DNA of 30,540 bases, taken from contig CAICTM010001370.1 of the NCBI GenBank assembly GCA_903772945.1, positions 1 to 30,540 on the forward strand, read 5' to 3'. Shown here piece by piece: positions 1-10,188 of this stretch. The number at the start of each line of letters is the position of its first letter. Positions within the stretch are counted from its first letter, which is position 1. Both the position numbers and the translations under genes were made by a program. This stretch comes from Seminavis robusta (lineage: Eukaryota > Bacillariophyta > Bacillariophyceae > Naviculales > Naviculaceae). Under the pieces are notes generated by a model that saw only the letters and a list, made by a program, of their open reading frames with translations, was not told the DNA's origin and made no database searches.

Positions 1-183
1 CCAGATACAAGAAAAGCATAACAGTGTCAAATTATTTGACCACCTACAGTGCTCCTTTCCAAAAATAAAGGACACCGGAGGTGTAAATTAAGATTATACC
101 GGTCGCGTAGATGAATTAAAGATGGGCCGCATTAGACCGGTACTGTCAATATTGTTGAAAGTTTGGGCTGAAGGTTAGTGTTC

Positions 184-285
184 ATTAGTTCTGTTTATAA
201 AGATGGTAAAGGTTTGAACTTATTAAATTAATGAGCACTGGCTGTAGTGGACCCAATCTTGGGATAGGTTATTACCCCCAGATCA
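184..285 (+). repeat. Direct repeat, copy 1
   Basis: This ~100-bp segment, starting attagttctgtttataaag, recurs at 837-938 in the same orientation. The copies are largely identical but differ by several one-base gains or losses (for example gacccaatcttggg against gaaccaatctggg). No coding sequence is visible. It may be the edge of a larger duplicated unit or of a mobile element; the type cannot be told. Confidence 0.8.
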
Positions 286-836
286 ACACACCCTTGCACT
301 ACTGCTACAGTGTGCGTTAATTTTCAGCTTGCAGGTTTTCCTGCTTTTCGTCGTCGATCGTTCGTTTCGAGAGGATCGTTTGAACATTGTTGTTGTTGCT
401 TTATATCGTTTTGGTTGTTGTATCAGCGCTTTATCCAGCTATCAACTGTTACTCTTGTACCCCCTGCAGGCATCCGCTTGTAGATCTGGGCTTCGCTCGA
501 GAAGCACCCTTGGTTGTCAGGCATTCATAACTCTGGACTGATCTGATTGTGTTGTGGGGCGACGTTGGAGGTGTGTCGTTTGTAGGGTCTTCTTCTGCTG
601 CATCACACCCTTGGAAGTTGCCGATGGTGGCTTTCACCCTTGGAGATGGCGCAGGAGAAGGACCGGAGTGAGGAATCACCCCCAACTCCTCCGTGAGTTG
701 GTGGCGGTCCCAGCTTGGACCCAATCGGCTCAATTGCCTCAGCATGGCGATTGCCTTGTTGCCTTATCAATACCTACCGACCGGAGCTAAGACCTTACGA
801 TTATGGCTAACATCGCCATTGCCAAAGGAATAATTA
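286..836. other. Spacer between direct repeats, no recognisable gene
   Basis: About 550 bp lie between the two direct repeats. Open frames of up to 98 codons occur on both strands, overlap one another and resemble nothing I recognise. I see no splice-bounded exon, RNA gene or terminal repeat here. Confidence 0.5.
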
Positions 837-938
837 ATTAGTTCTGTTGATAAAGATGGTAAAGGTTTGAACTAATTAAATTAATGAGCACTGGCTGTAG
901 TGAACCAATCTGGGATAGGTATTACTCCCCAGATAACA
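837..938 (+). repeat. Direct repeat, copy 2
   Basis: Second copy of the 184-285 repeat. It abuts the ~70-bp tandem array that starts near 940, so the repeat and the array may belong to one larger repetitive structure. Confidence 0.8.
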
Positions 939-939
939 G

Positions 940-1567
940 ATTTTTCCGTCTGAGAAAGTGTGCTGTGGTAGCTTACAGGGAGTTTTAGAGGTGGCAACGT
1001 GAGAGTAGTTAGATTTTTCCATCTGAGAAGGTGGCGTGGTAGCTTAGGGAGTTTAGAGGCGTGCAACTGAGACTTATATGGTTTTTTCGTCTTGAGAAAG
1101 AGGCGTTGAGTAGCTTATCGAGGAGTTTACAGTAGGTGTGCACACGTGAAATGTTAGATATCATCCTGAGAACGGTGGCGTGGTAGCTTACCGGAGTTTA
1201 GAGGTGTCAACATGAGACGCTTAGTTTTCCATCTGAGAAAGTGGCGTGGTAGCTTATCGGTAGTTTAGAAGTGTGAAGTGAGACGTAGATTTTCTCATCT
1301 GAGAAAAGTGGCGTGGAGCTACAAGGTACGGTGTTTAGAGTGTGACAACGTGAGACATTGGATTTTTCCGCTGAGAAAGAGGCGGTTTGTAGCTTATCAG
1401 GAGTTTAGCAGATTATGCTAATTGTGAGACATTAGATTTTTCCATCTGAGAAAGTGGCGTGGTAGCTTACGGGAGTTTAGAGATGTGCAATGTGAGACGT
1501 TAGATTTTTCCATCTGAGAAAGTGGCGTGGTAGGTTACGGGAGTTTAGAGGTGTGCATCGTGAAGAA
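940..1567. repeat. Minisatellite array, ~65-78 bp unit, about nine copies
   Basis: Nine head-to-tail copies are visible. Each has, in order, gatttttccatctgagaaag, a tggcgtggtagctta block, a gggagtttagaggtgtgcaa block and cgtgagacgttaga. Copies differ in length through many single-base indels; the last two complete copies (about 1435-1567) are the most alike. There is no open frame through the array. The unit is not a palindrome and the copies touch without unique spacers, so this is a satellite-like array and not a CRISPR. Confidence 0.9.
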
Positions 1568-3551
1568 AATATTAGGATCCGTTGCTATGGTACCGTATGA
1601 TTATTATGAGAATGTGTGAGAAAGAGGGGGTTGAAGTAAATCTCTAACCCTAAGGATAACCAACCAACCAAACCCACCACCACCACAATAAACGGGGTCA
1701 GAGATCACCGGGGTCTGCCCGGTATATAAAAATTTAATGATGACCGCGAAGACAGGTCGAACCCCAATTGACAATGCTTAAAATTAATTAAAAAAATTGA
1801 TTTACATGTATTTGCAAAGATGTAGCCATAAGCTCAGCCATACTCAAGACGACTGGGTCCATAAGCTAAAAGAGAAGCCACGAGATGATAAGAACACAGA
1901 AGAAGAACACCCAAAGCAATCTTTGGAGAGTGTTATATCCTTGGAAAGAGGAATCGTGTGTACTCTGAGAGCAGCGTTCGCTGTGAGACTCTGTGAGGTA
2001 CCAGAAGGACATTTTTGGTCATTCGATGTATGACAAAGAATTAGTACGAAATTCACTGGAACAGGCATCATAATCTATCTTTTCTCTGGCGCGACTAGAA
2101 CTACATGTGTACCGGTAACGTACGGTACCAGGTACTACCGGTACATCGTACGACTGTACATGCACATTGAGGCGTGCTGAAAGGTCTTGAAATGGAAATG
2201 TAGTTTTGATGGAAATAGAGTCAGTTTCACGGAAATGATAGTTTCACCCAAATCAGGAAATTTCTTACTCTAGCTAGTAAACATTTTCGTTTTCTCATGT
2301 ATCGTAAGCCTGTTTTGCAGTCTTAGACTAGTTAGCCTTGTGGATTGATTTTTATTATTATACTCATACTGAATTCGTTTCACAGGAATTGATCTAATTC
2401 ACGGAAAAGCTCAAAAATGATAGTTTCAATTAATAATGCGTAAATTTCAAATTTGTTTCAGTGAAACCCTTGGTACATTGGTACATTGTGCTAAAATCGT
2501 GCGGATGACATTGTACATGGAGCCTTCAACATTCCATTTTTCATTTTTAAGGATCATTCGGTTAGTCGTATAGAAACATAGTCTAGCTAGCTAGTCCCAG
2601 AGTACGAGTATTAATAGTATTTCACAGTGGCCGATTTGGTCATTGGACACTGTACTACAGTAGAGTGTAGTACGCCGCGGCACCAGCAGTCTCTGCATGA
2701 TCGAGACTGGGGCAATCCAGCAAGTTCACAGTCTATCTCATGTAGAAATAAAGGTACCGGTACCGGTACATGCATGAGCCCAGCTAGCTAGCCAGCCACC
2801 CCTTGATGTACGGCACGGTACCAGTGGCCAATCATTGGCGGTGGTGTAGTGCCCCACCCCTCTTGCTTGCCAGACTATGGCCAGTAGCCAATTGAAGCTA
2901 GCCAGGAGAGGCAGCAAAGAACATTGGAGCAACCTACTGACATGTCCCCCAGCAACGAAACAGCCCAGCAGGGATGCGACGAAGGGCTTTCGAATTCATG
3001 ACACCAGCATGGCTGTGTATCAGGCCATGGCCACTCTAGCTAGTAGCCGGATCCAAGATGACTCCACTCGACTCGAGCTGACGGCTCCAGCATCCTCTTA
3101 TACTGTAGCACATCGCAAGCGAATGCCGCATCGAGCCCTGTCGGATCGAGGCTCGAGGCAGAGGTGAGTATCGGTTGTTTGAGAGGACTTCCACCAAACT
3201 GAGAGGCTTCTACACTTCACTTGGTACGAAGCAAGTGCGTGGTCGTAACCTTTAAAACTATTCGTTTAACTCTTTAATAAAAAGTGGATTCCTTCCATCA
3301 TGGCTTGTCCATTGTTGGTCCGTATCTGGACATCCGTTGTCGTTGCCCCACTAGCTAGTAGTTTTTTTCGCTCCAGGTGCGATCCTTTGTTGTGTTTGCA
3401 AACTGTGACAGGCCGTGCGTGCCTTCGCTATCCTGGAAGGGGCGGGCTGAAGTTTTTGACTTGCTGTTCCCTGTTGTCATTGCGAAGGTGGTTCGACTCC
3501 AAGCAATGTTGCTTGTTGCCAATAGTCACAGTTTCGTCACGCACTTGCTTT
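1568..3551. other. Gene-poor stretch with palindromic short motifs
   Basis: No gene is supported here. Small open frames exist (1797-2033 and 2877-3167 on plus, 1844-2071 on minus), but none has a recognisable domain. The stretch is rich in self-complementary motifs: TACCGGTA at 2110, 2136, 2755 and 2761, and CTAGCTAG at 2270, 2583, 2784, 3036 and 3351. A histidine-codon-like (acc)n run lies near 1670. The right end probably includes the 3' flank of the minus-strand S1 gene. Confidence 0.5.
2170..2480. repeat. GTTTCA/TGAAAC-rich repeat zone
   Basis: The words tagtttca, gtttcacggaaatg and gtgaaac recur in both orientations over about 300 bp. The same core (TAGTTTC or GAAACTA) makes up the denser arrays at 13578-13932 and 19200-19456, so the three zones look related. 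There is no coding potential. Confidence 0.5.
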
Positions 3552-4793
3552 TTACACCTCCATACTTCGTGGCCCTGCGTCTTTGGGGGCCAAGAACTGA
3601 TCCCAAATGAGTCTATCTATTTCCAACAACTCTCTCTTGGTCCGTTCCAAGTCTTCCCCATTCGCGCTGTTCACAACTTGTTGCCAAAGAACCATTCGTT
3701 TGGATTGCAGCTCTCGTCGATCGACAAAGGCATCATTCTCTTTGGAGAGCATGCTGACTGCAATATCCTTGCTGTCATTTGATGCTCGAAGAATGCGAAC
3801 CTTGACAGTTTGCCCCACTTTAACATGATCGGCAATGTTCAAGACCTTGTACATGGTCATGCGGGAAATGTGCAAGAGTGCGTTTCGGTTGTACCCAATA
3901 TCGATAAAGGCACCGTATTGTTGGAGCCGGACCACCTTGCCCTCGACTTCGTCACCCACGCGTGGTGACGACGAGACTTGTTTCGAGATCATTCGTTTGG
4001 TGCTGCGCGCCTCCAGAGATACGTTGACGGTGCCCTTTTCACGGTTGACAGTGATGACACGAGCATTCTTGACTTGGCTACCGACCGACATGCCCTTTGT
4101 TTCGGCGCTGTCTTTGCCGTTTCCCTTGACGCTATCCGCCATCTGATTATTGTGCAGAAAAACACAGCCTGGTGTTCTCCCCGGAACGTCATATTCGGTC
4201 TGAACCAAAACCCCATAAGGCAACTTTTTGACAACCGTTCCAGACACCTTTGATCCAGGCACCAATTTCGTCCAGGACAGTTTGCCATCTTTCTTCGGTG
4301 GAGCTTTGTCTTTTCTCTTGTTGCTATTGTTAGCAATGTTCCTGTTGCTCTTGCCCTTGCCCTTTTCAACAACCTTGGACGATTTCTGAGGGGTCTTTTG
4401 CTTGGCAGTTGTTTTCTTCTTGGATTTGGTAGCCTTGTCCTGAATCTTGGACACGGTCAAGCCCACGGCACTGACAAACTGCGAGTCCTTTTCTCTCGCG
4501 GCCTTGCGTTTCTTTGCTGTCTTTGCTGAGGCTTGTTCTGCCTTCCATTTCTTCATCAGGAACTGCTTGTTCTTGGCTCTTCTTCGTCTTTGAGCTGGCG
4601 CCGCCGCCGCTTTGGGTGGAGCCTTGTTTTGGGTCTCTGCAGGTGCTTCCGTCAATGTGGATGCCATGAGAGGGCCAGCCACTGGGGCGCCATACTGATG
4701 GAACGTAAATCCATGGACGGCCTGGTTGGTCAAAAGCAAAACATAGGCACAGACAAGTACAGCTGCAGCGCGTCCTGATTGTTGCCTCGTCAT
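3552..4793 (-). CDS. S1-domain RNA-binding protein, predicted plastid-targeted
   Basis: A 413-residue protein with two S1 (OB-fold) RNA-binding domains, at about residues 175-264 and 279-349. The second is clearer, with a GxVxxLQQYGAFIDIG motif followed by LLHISRM. Residues 1-28 form a signal peptide ending AVHG, followed by FTF. Phe just after the cleavage site is the known plastid preprotein signature of diatoms, so delivery to the plastid and a role in chloroplast translation or RNA metabolism are inferred. Residues 70-170 are very Lys/Arg-rich and probably bind RNA nonspecifically. I chose the Met at 4793 and not one 22 codons upstream because the signal peptide then sits at the N-terminus. 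Bacterial S1 usually has more repeats; two-repeat plastid S1-like proteins are known. No intron is visible. Confidence 0.85.
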   Translation of the reverse strand: MTRQQSGRAAAVLVCAYVLLLTNQAVHGFTFHQYGAPVAGPLMASTLTEAPAETQNKAPPKAAAAPAQRRRRAKNKQFLMKKWKAEQASAKTAKKRKAAREKDSQFVSAVGLTVSKIQDKATKSKKKTTAKQKTPQKSSKVVEKGKGKSNRNIANNSNKRKDKAPPKKDGKLSWTKLVPGSKVSGTVVKKLPYGVLVQTEYDVPGRTPGCVFLHNNQMADSVKGNGKDSAETKGMSVGSQVKNARVITVNREKGTVNVSLEARSTKRMISKQVSSSPRVGDEVEGKVVRLQQYGAFIDIGYNRNALLHISRMTMYKVLNIADHVKVGQTVKVRILRASNDSKDIAVSMLSKENDAFVDRRELQSKRMVLWQQVVNSANGEDLERTKRELLEIDRLIWDQFLAPKDAGPRSMEV

Positions 4794-6244
4794 TGTTAGC
4801 TCTTGATCGAATAGTTGCGACAGGCTAGACCTTATTATGCCAACATATCGTGGCTGCAAAATAGGATTCCATCATTCTATTCTGACAGAGAAAAGATACA
4901 GAACACACTCTGACAAAGCATCAAAACATCATTATTGGCGCTGATGATTTGTGTGAGGCAGAGCTGTTCCTCAATGGAAGGGACTGAGTCACAGCTTTTG
5001 TGACGTGGAAAGAGGAAAAGCTTTTCAAAACTGAAGCCTTAAATATACATTTAGGGAGAGTGTTAGAAAGCACCGCAAGGCCGGGAACTCAATTGCGGGT
5101 CTTGGACAAAACGCTAAAACACGCCTCGAGAATGGCAGATCGTAATGTTCAGCCGTATCATTAGATGGATTGAATCAACATGCAATCTATCTCCGCTTGA
5201 GTCTTAGACATCATCAGCTACTATCCAGGAAGAAGAATCTCGTTCTATCCACTAAAACAAGTTCACTGTCAGCACCGGCCGATGAGCTGAGATCCATGTC
5301 TTTAGAATCGAATCCAACAATGGAGCAGCGAGTATAGACAAGTTCTGCATGTACTGGTATAGCTTCTAGCTACATGTACTGGAGGTGCTAGGCTTGGATC
5401 CGAATGATCTGCCTTGAGGAGAGGAGCTGTTAGCTGTGAACTGAACTGCTTTTGACCGCAGAAGTCACCTATTCGTGCCTTCAAGGAGTACGGAATCATG
5501 GTCACTTTGGCTGCTGGGTCTCGGTCAATTGGTAATAGCATGCATGCACAGAGTACTGTATTTAGTCACACGTGTACTGTATCTAGTCACGTCCCATGGT
5601 CTTTTGTAATGAGCCGCTACACTTCACCTCCACCATCGGCCATCGAGCGGTACCGAGTCTATGTTGAGTCATGCAATGAAACACAGTTGATAGAGATCTC
5701 CATTCTCGATCTGCTTACTAGTACTCGACTATGAGTACATGTATTCGCTCCATCGACACACCAGTATGCGGTATTCACACTTGCAAACGCCCACATGCAG
5801 ACAAAGATACGAGGGACGCGTACTAACATCAGGCAGTCCTGCCTCTTCTCATTTCAAAATCACGTCTCGGTTGGGGGCATGAAGCCGTCGCACGTGCATC
5901 CCATCAGCTATCGTAAAGCAACGAGACCAACTCAGTGCTTGTTCCGCTGTTCGGCTTGAAGCTTGAAGCTACAAGTACACGGTGCGACCTTCACGAATAC
6001 CGATACCAGTGAACTGGCTAATACAGTTCTGTAGAGCACTGCCCATGCCAGTAGCCAGCCAGCCAGCCCGTTGAATGACTGCTTTTGCATCATGAAACAT
6101 AGCTGTGCAAGTCGGCGGCTGCAGCTGCCACGATGCCTGTGGTGCCCTTTTTTTTCACATCACTAAACCTCCACAATTCCACTTTGCTTGTCTTGCCTCA
6201 AAACTATTCTCCACATCTTCACAGAGTACAAGTACATTGCAAAC
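4794..6244. other. Intergenic region between divergent genes
   Basis: This 1.45 kb lies between the starts of the minus-strand S1 gene and the plus-strand LRR gene, so it should hold both promoters. Open frames at 5302-5541 (-) and 5498-5734 (+) overlap and match no family I recognise. The repeated phrases gtactgtattTagtcacacgtgtactgtatctagtcac near 5560-5590 are a short local duplication. I see no clear TATA or Inr pair. Confidence 0.4.
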
Positions 6245-7919
6245 ATGAGAATGCAAAAACCCACTCTTGCCGCTTTCTTTTTCACCGCAGCTGCGGTTCT
6301 TTTGGTTGTCATAATCATCATCCCTGTTGTTGTGGTTAAGAAAGATAAGGATGCAGGTTCGTCAAGTGCCCTTCGTGGTCCCATTGGAACTGAAACGCCC
6401 TCGCTGGCATCTCCCAGTGGCTCAGAGAGCTATCTTGCAGTCCTGGACTTCCTCCGGGCAACGCTTCCGGAGTACCTCCAAGAAGAACTAGAACAAGGCG
6501 ACGTGGACTCGCCCCAGCTGCAGGCAGCACAGTGGTTGGCTGATCATGACAATCTGACTGAAGTGCTTTCACTGGACCTCAGTGACTCCCACCAGCAGAT
6601 CCTTCAGCGCTACTCGTTGGCAACCTTCTATTTTGCACTGGGAGGAGATGAATGGGACTTCTGTGGTGGCAAGGTACATTGCAATGGCATACGTGCACCT
6701 TGGTTATCTGCTGTGGACGAATGCAACTGGGCCTTCATCCGTTGCAACGACCAAGGCTTGATTACCCAAATCAATTGGCATGCTGAAGGTAAGGGCAAAA
6801 TGGCGATGTGATGGTATTGCATGATGGAGTGTAGGGCTCACACTGTGTGGTCTTCCAAACTCCAAAAGTTTGGAACGGTGAACATCTGATTCCAGGGTTC
6901 AAAAACAACATGGTTGGAACCGTCCCTCAGGAGGTGTCGCTATTAACGAGTCTGGAGGTTTTTGTGTTGACCGAGAACTCAGTTGGGGTTGACCTGGACA
7001 GAGTATTCCAAAACACTACGTCGATGGTGCGATTGTGGGCATCAGGCAATGTGCTGGATGGTACTTTCCCAGTTCAGCTGCTTCAAAACAACCCAAATCT
7101 TAGGGAAGTGAACCTTGCTGGTAACTGGGATCTCCACGGCCCTGTCTTGGGAGTTGCTGGCCACCCAAGTCTGCAGGAGTTGATCCTTGATGACACCAGC
7201 GTGGATGGGACACTCCAAGACATGATCATGGTTGACAACACTACCAGTATCTACCAAGCCAATCTCCGTGTATTGCGACTGAACAACACCCAAGTCTCTG
7301 GGACCATTCCCTCCGCCATTTCCCAGCTCACCAAGCTTTCAGTGTTGGACCTGGGCAGCACCAACCTGGACGGTCCTTTGCCCAAAGAGCTGTTCTATCT
7401 GACCGACTTGAGTCTGCTCGTTGTTGGGAACGTTGGCCTGTCAGGCACTATTCCTGATGCCGTTGCCAATCTGACCCACCTGTCGGAATTGGACCTGTCA
7501 TTCAATGCGTTTGAGGGGACCGTGCCGGAGGAGATTGAAGCCCTGAACTTTACTCTCATGGATTTGTTTTTGAACAACAACGAGTTTACTGGCTCTGTCC
7601 CTGTTGCATTCAATTTTCTCACTGCTTTGGGTACGACATACAAGAAGGCTGCTTCAAAGTACACGTTCTGCTCTGTGCCGTTCGTTTGCCCACTACCGCC
7701 TTGCTCACGTCGTTGCTTGCTTGCTTCATCTCTTTCCTTGTCCTCGACGTCTTGTTTCTAACTGCATGATGTAAAGAAACACTGACGATCCAAAACAACG
7801 ACTTGACAGGTTCCATTTCGGCTGCTGTTTGTGCGGAGAGAGGACTTCGTTACCAGCAGTTGGCAACGCTCGTTGTGCCCTGCCAAGTGGAGTGCAAGTG
7901 TTGTGACAAATGTGAATGA
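6245..7919 (+). CDS. Membrane-anchored leucine-rich repeat protein (3 exons)
   Basis: Joining 6245-6788, 6896-7630 and 7810-7919 gives an uninterrupted 462-residue protein. Both introns (107 and 179 nt) are GT-AG, and the codons split at the joins both give Gly. Residues 8-31 form a strongly hydrophobic segment followed by KKDKD, a signal anchor. Residues ~125-175 resemble the plant LRR N-cap: FYFALGGDEW, then paired Cys in WLSAVDECNWAFIRC. Plant-type repeats of the LxxLxLxxNxxxGxIP kind follow, such as LSVLDLGSTNLDGPLP and LSELDLSFNAFEGTVP. The tail holds a Cys cluster (VPCQVECKCCDKCE). This layout suits a surface recognition or adhesion protein, but no kinase or other output domain is attached. 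The ligand is unknown. The start was chosen to put the hydrophobic anchor near the N-terminus. Confidence 0.85.
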
Positions 7920-8218
7920 ATCAATTCGAATCGAATCTGAAGACGATCGCTCCTCGGCTTCGCGTTGTGTCTTCCGTTGGTAGAGAGCTGCAGATACCGG
8001 TACCGTTTCACTTACTTGATCGCGGAGCCCACACCCCAATGGCAGCAATCCTGGTGAGGTGATACGATCAGCCGGAGATGAAAGACATGGTGCAGTTGTG
8101 GTAGTATATACAAATTCTATTCTTTAATATAAGCTTTTGATGTTTCTATGATCAGTTTGGTATGTACAATGAGTTTGCTTTGGTATGTACTGCACGACTG
8201 TATACTAGTACTTGATGT
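7920..8218. other. Convergent intergenic spacer
   Basis: About 300 bp between the 3' ends of the LRR gene and the minus-strand Ser-rich gene. It holds a TACCGGTA palindrome at 7995 and AT-rich sequence with ctttaatataagc near 8120, possibly 3' processing signals. No gene is visible. Confidence 0.4.
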
Positions 8219-9376
8219 TTATCGTACGGACAAGGACCGCTTCATCTTTCGAATCGCCGACTCGACGACGAGTTCCATGGCGGTGGGGACGAGGAAACTG
8301 CGTGTGATTTCTCGCTGTCGTTGTACCTTTTCCTTTTCGACATTGGCACGACGCATTTCTTCGGGTGAAATGTCAAACTGAAGCAAGAGTTCCTGTCGAT
8401 GAACGGGTGGGAGTCGCAAGTCCCGATACGCTCGTCGGTTCCGTTGATATTCGTAATAGTCGACCGACATGGCAGAATGTTGGTTGTACGACCAATCCAA
8501 CGAGACGGGTGCCCCCAAATGACAACTGGGATTATCTCCCAATGTGAGTGCGTGTTCTCGGATATTGACATCGGAGAAGGAGACTCGTTTCAAGTGTTTG
8601 ACCATGGACGCCCGGACGCTGCGGGCCGCAAATAATGAGGAAAAGGGCTCTTGTTCCACTTGGTTGGTTGGGTGATGTTGCTGCAAGAGTTCTTCGTGCA
8701 CTTCACGGTCGAATTTGGGAACGTGGCGAGGGGCTGGTAGCTGTTTCCAGGCTTTGGACTTGGTGGCGATGGGAATGACTTGGCAACAAGGTTGCAGGCA
8801 TCCGTAGGACGAGGACTTGCGCAGAGCCGACTTGGTTGCGACCATGGTGGGGTATACCGCTGGCGCTGTCATCAGGAGTACATGTTGGTGTGGAGACTTG
8901 GAGGACGACGTCAATGAGGACGACAACGCCGTAAGGGACTTGGAGAGACGCATTCTTCGCTTTCGACGAGGGCTCCGTGCAGGCTTGTTGTTACTGTTCG
9001 CAGAGGAATCTTGCAAACAAGACGACGCCACGCTATCAGCATCACTGTAAGCACTCGAGGCACTCTCGTCCATGCAAGAGTTGCACACCAGAGTGCTACC
9101 GCTTGCACTGGGGCTAGCAGTAGAGATGGTATGAATGCTCCTGTCCTCTTCATCTTCCTCGTCGTCAAGACTCAGTCCTACACTGAACGACTTTTCATTA
9201 TCATCTTTGGGTTGGAGCTTATCATCTTGATCATCTTTCAGTGGAAAGGCACTCTTGAGGAACCCTCCTCCGCTCCTAGGCTGCAGCTTGGTACTACTAC
9301 TCATGCCGTCTACAACTTCAACGTCGCTACTGGAGCTCAGGCTACCAGGAGAAACACAACTGTTTGCTAATGCCAT
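8219..9376 (-). CDS. Conserved diatom-type Ser-rich protein of unknown function
   Basis: A single-exon ORF of 385 residues. Residues 1-200 are low-complexity: Ser-rich, an acidic run (DDEEDEEDRS at 71-80), and a basic RSPRRKRRMRLSKS stretch that could be a nuclear signal. The ordered part starts near 255. VKHLKRVSFSDVNIREH (259-275) leads into LGDNPSCHLGAPVSLDW (279-295) and a Tyr/Arg-rich helix with YYEYQRNRRAYRD. From memory, the pairing of a VxFSxVxIREH strand with LGDNPSxxxGxPxxxDW marks a family common in diatoms with no assigned biochemistry. A Glu/Arg-rich coiled-coil-like helix (337-357) follows. I cannot assign a function. The Met at 9376 is the first in frame and fits the N-terminal disorder. 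Confidence 0.75.
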   Translation of the reverse strand: MALANSCVSPGSLSSSSDVEVVDGMSSSTKLQPRSGGGFLKSAFPLKDDQDDKLQPKDDNEKSFSVGLSLDDEEDEEDRSIHTISTASPSASGSTLVCNSCMDESASSAYSDADSVASSCLQDSSANSNNKPARSPRRKRRMRLSKSLTALSSSLTSSSKSPHQHVLLMTAPAVYPTMVATKSALRKSSSYGCLQPCCQVIPIATKSKAWKQLPAPRHVPKFDREVHEELLQQHHPTNQVEQEPFSSLFAARSVRASMVKHLKRVSFSDVNIREHALTLGDNPSCHLGAPVSLDWSYNQHSAMSVDYYEYQRNRRAYRDLRLPPVHRQELLLQFDISPEEMRRANVEKEKVQRQREITRSFLVPTAMELVVESAIRKMKRSLSVR

Positions 9377-9765
9377 TGCAGAAAGGTAATGCCTTAAGTC
9401 AAATCAAAATATAAGACGGAGATGCAAAGGTCTTTACGTTGTTTCACACGAATCCTGCAGTGCTGAAGTGAGCTGGTGTTGGTGTGGTTGCGATCGCAAA
9501 AGCGAACTCTTGAAGCACTGCTGCCTCTGAGTCAATGCAAAGCTGGTTGAACCCATCGACGCCTCCATATTCGTTAGGATGCCGTTCTCCGTTGGGCTGT
9601 TGCATGGCCGCGTAAGGGTTGAAGCGGACCGTCAGATTTGCCACCACGTACCCCCAAAAATGACAATAATGTGGGCACATGCAAAGTTCTCTGTTGACGG
9701 TGTGGTACAACTTCCAATACCGACCAGCTACTGCTACAGGTACACTACAGTACCCCTAATGACAA
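9377..9765. other. Upstream region of the Ser-rich gene
   Basis: This should hold the minus-strand promoter of the gene ending at 9376. An 88-codon minus-strand frame (9444-9710) has no recognisable features. Its right end shows weak similarity, in inverted orientation, to sequence beyond 12415, so the neighbouring transposon's terminal repeat may reach somewhat into it. Confidence 0.4.
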
Positions 9766-9786
9766 GCCCCCAAAAGCACGCACCTT
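9766..9786 (+). repeat. Left terminal inverted repeat
   Basis: This 21-bp segment is the exact reverse complement of 12395-12415. A partial match continues inward (cctta then agg or gagg) before the GATACATA-type repeats begin. Confidence 0.85.
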
Positions 9787-9796
9787 AGAGGAAGGG

Positions 9797-9960
9797 TTAT
9801 ACTATACAATACGTATCATATATATCATACGCATGATACGTATCATATGTATCATACGAAACACAATTATCATAAAAATCAGATGATATAATATTATTAT
9901 ATATATTAACCATATGATATATATGATATATAATATATACAATATGTATCATATGATATG
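9797..9960. repeat. Subterminal GATACATA/ATATC repeat block, left
   Basis: AT-rich run of overlapping words such as cgtatcatat, atcatacg and atgatatat. It includes the perfect 14-bp palindrome atgatacgtatcat at 9833-9846. Clustered subterminal palindromes often serve as transposase binding sites in DNA transposons; that role is inferred here. Confidence 0.75.
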
Positions 9961-10188
9961 ACGAATTTTTGCCAGTTCTCTAAGTTGCCAGATCTCTCTG
10001 AACTGAAGCACCCACCAAAGTGTCACAACAACCAATATGGATACCTATCTTGCTGAACTGAATGATGTTGCCAATATGATACCAATGTAGAAGAGTGGAT
10101 CCCTCCTTCTATTAGTGTAGCTGTGGCAACGTCTCTAATAAATGAAACTCCTATAAAAATTGACATTATGCAAACGCTTGGCCATCTT

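Noticed and set aside
940..1567. Regularly repeated units that could suggest a CRISPR array
   Set aside because: The ~70-bp units are contiguous, with no conserved repeat separated by unique spacers; no cas genes; eukaryotic context.
1640..1670. ctaaccctaagg resembling telomeric CCCTAA
   Set aside because: Only one repeat is present, so it is not a telomere tract.
3481..3505. ggttcgactcc resembling a tRNA T-loop
   Set aside because: The flanking bases do not pair into a 5-bp T stem and no other arms are present.
3300..3782. 160-codon plus frame
   Set aside because: Its second half is antisense to the well-supported S1 gene and its first half has no recognisable features.
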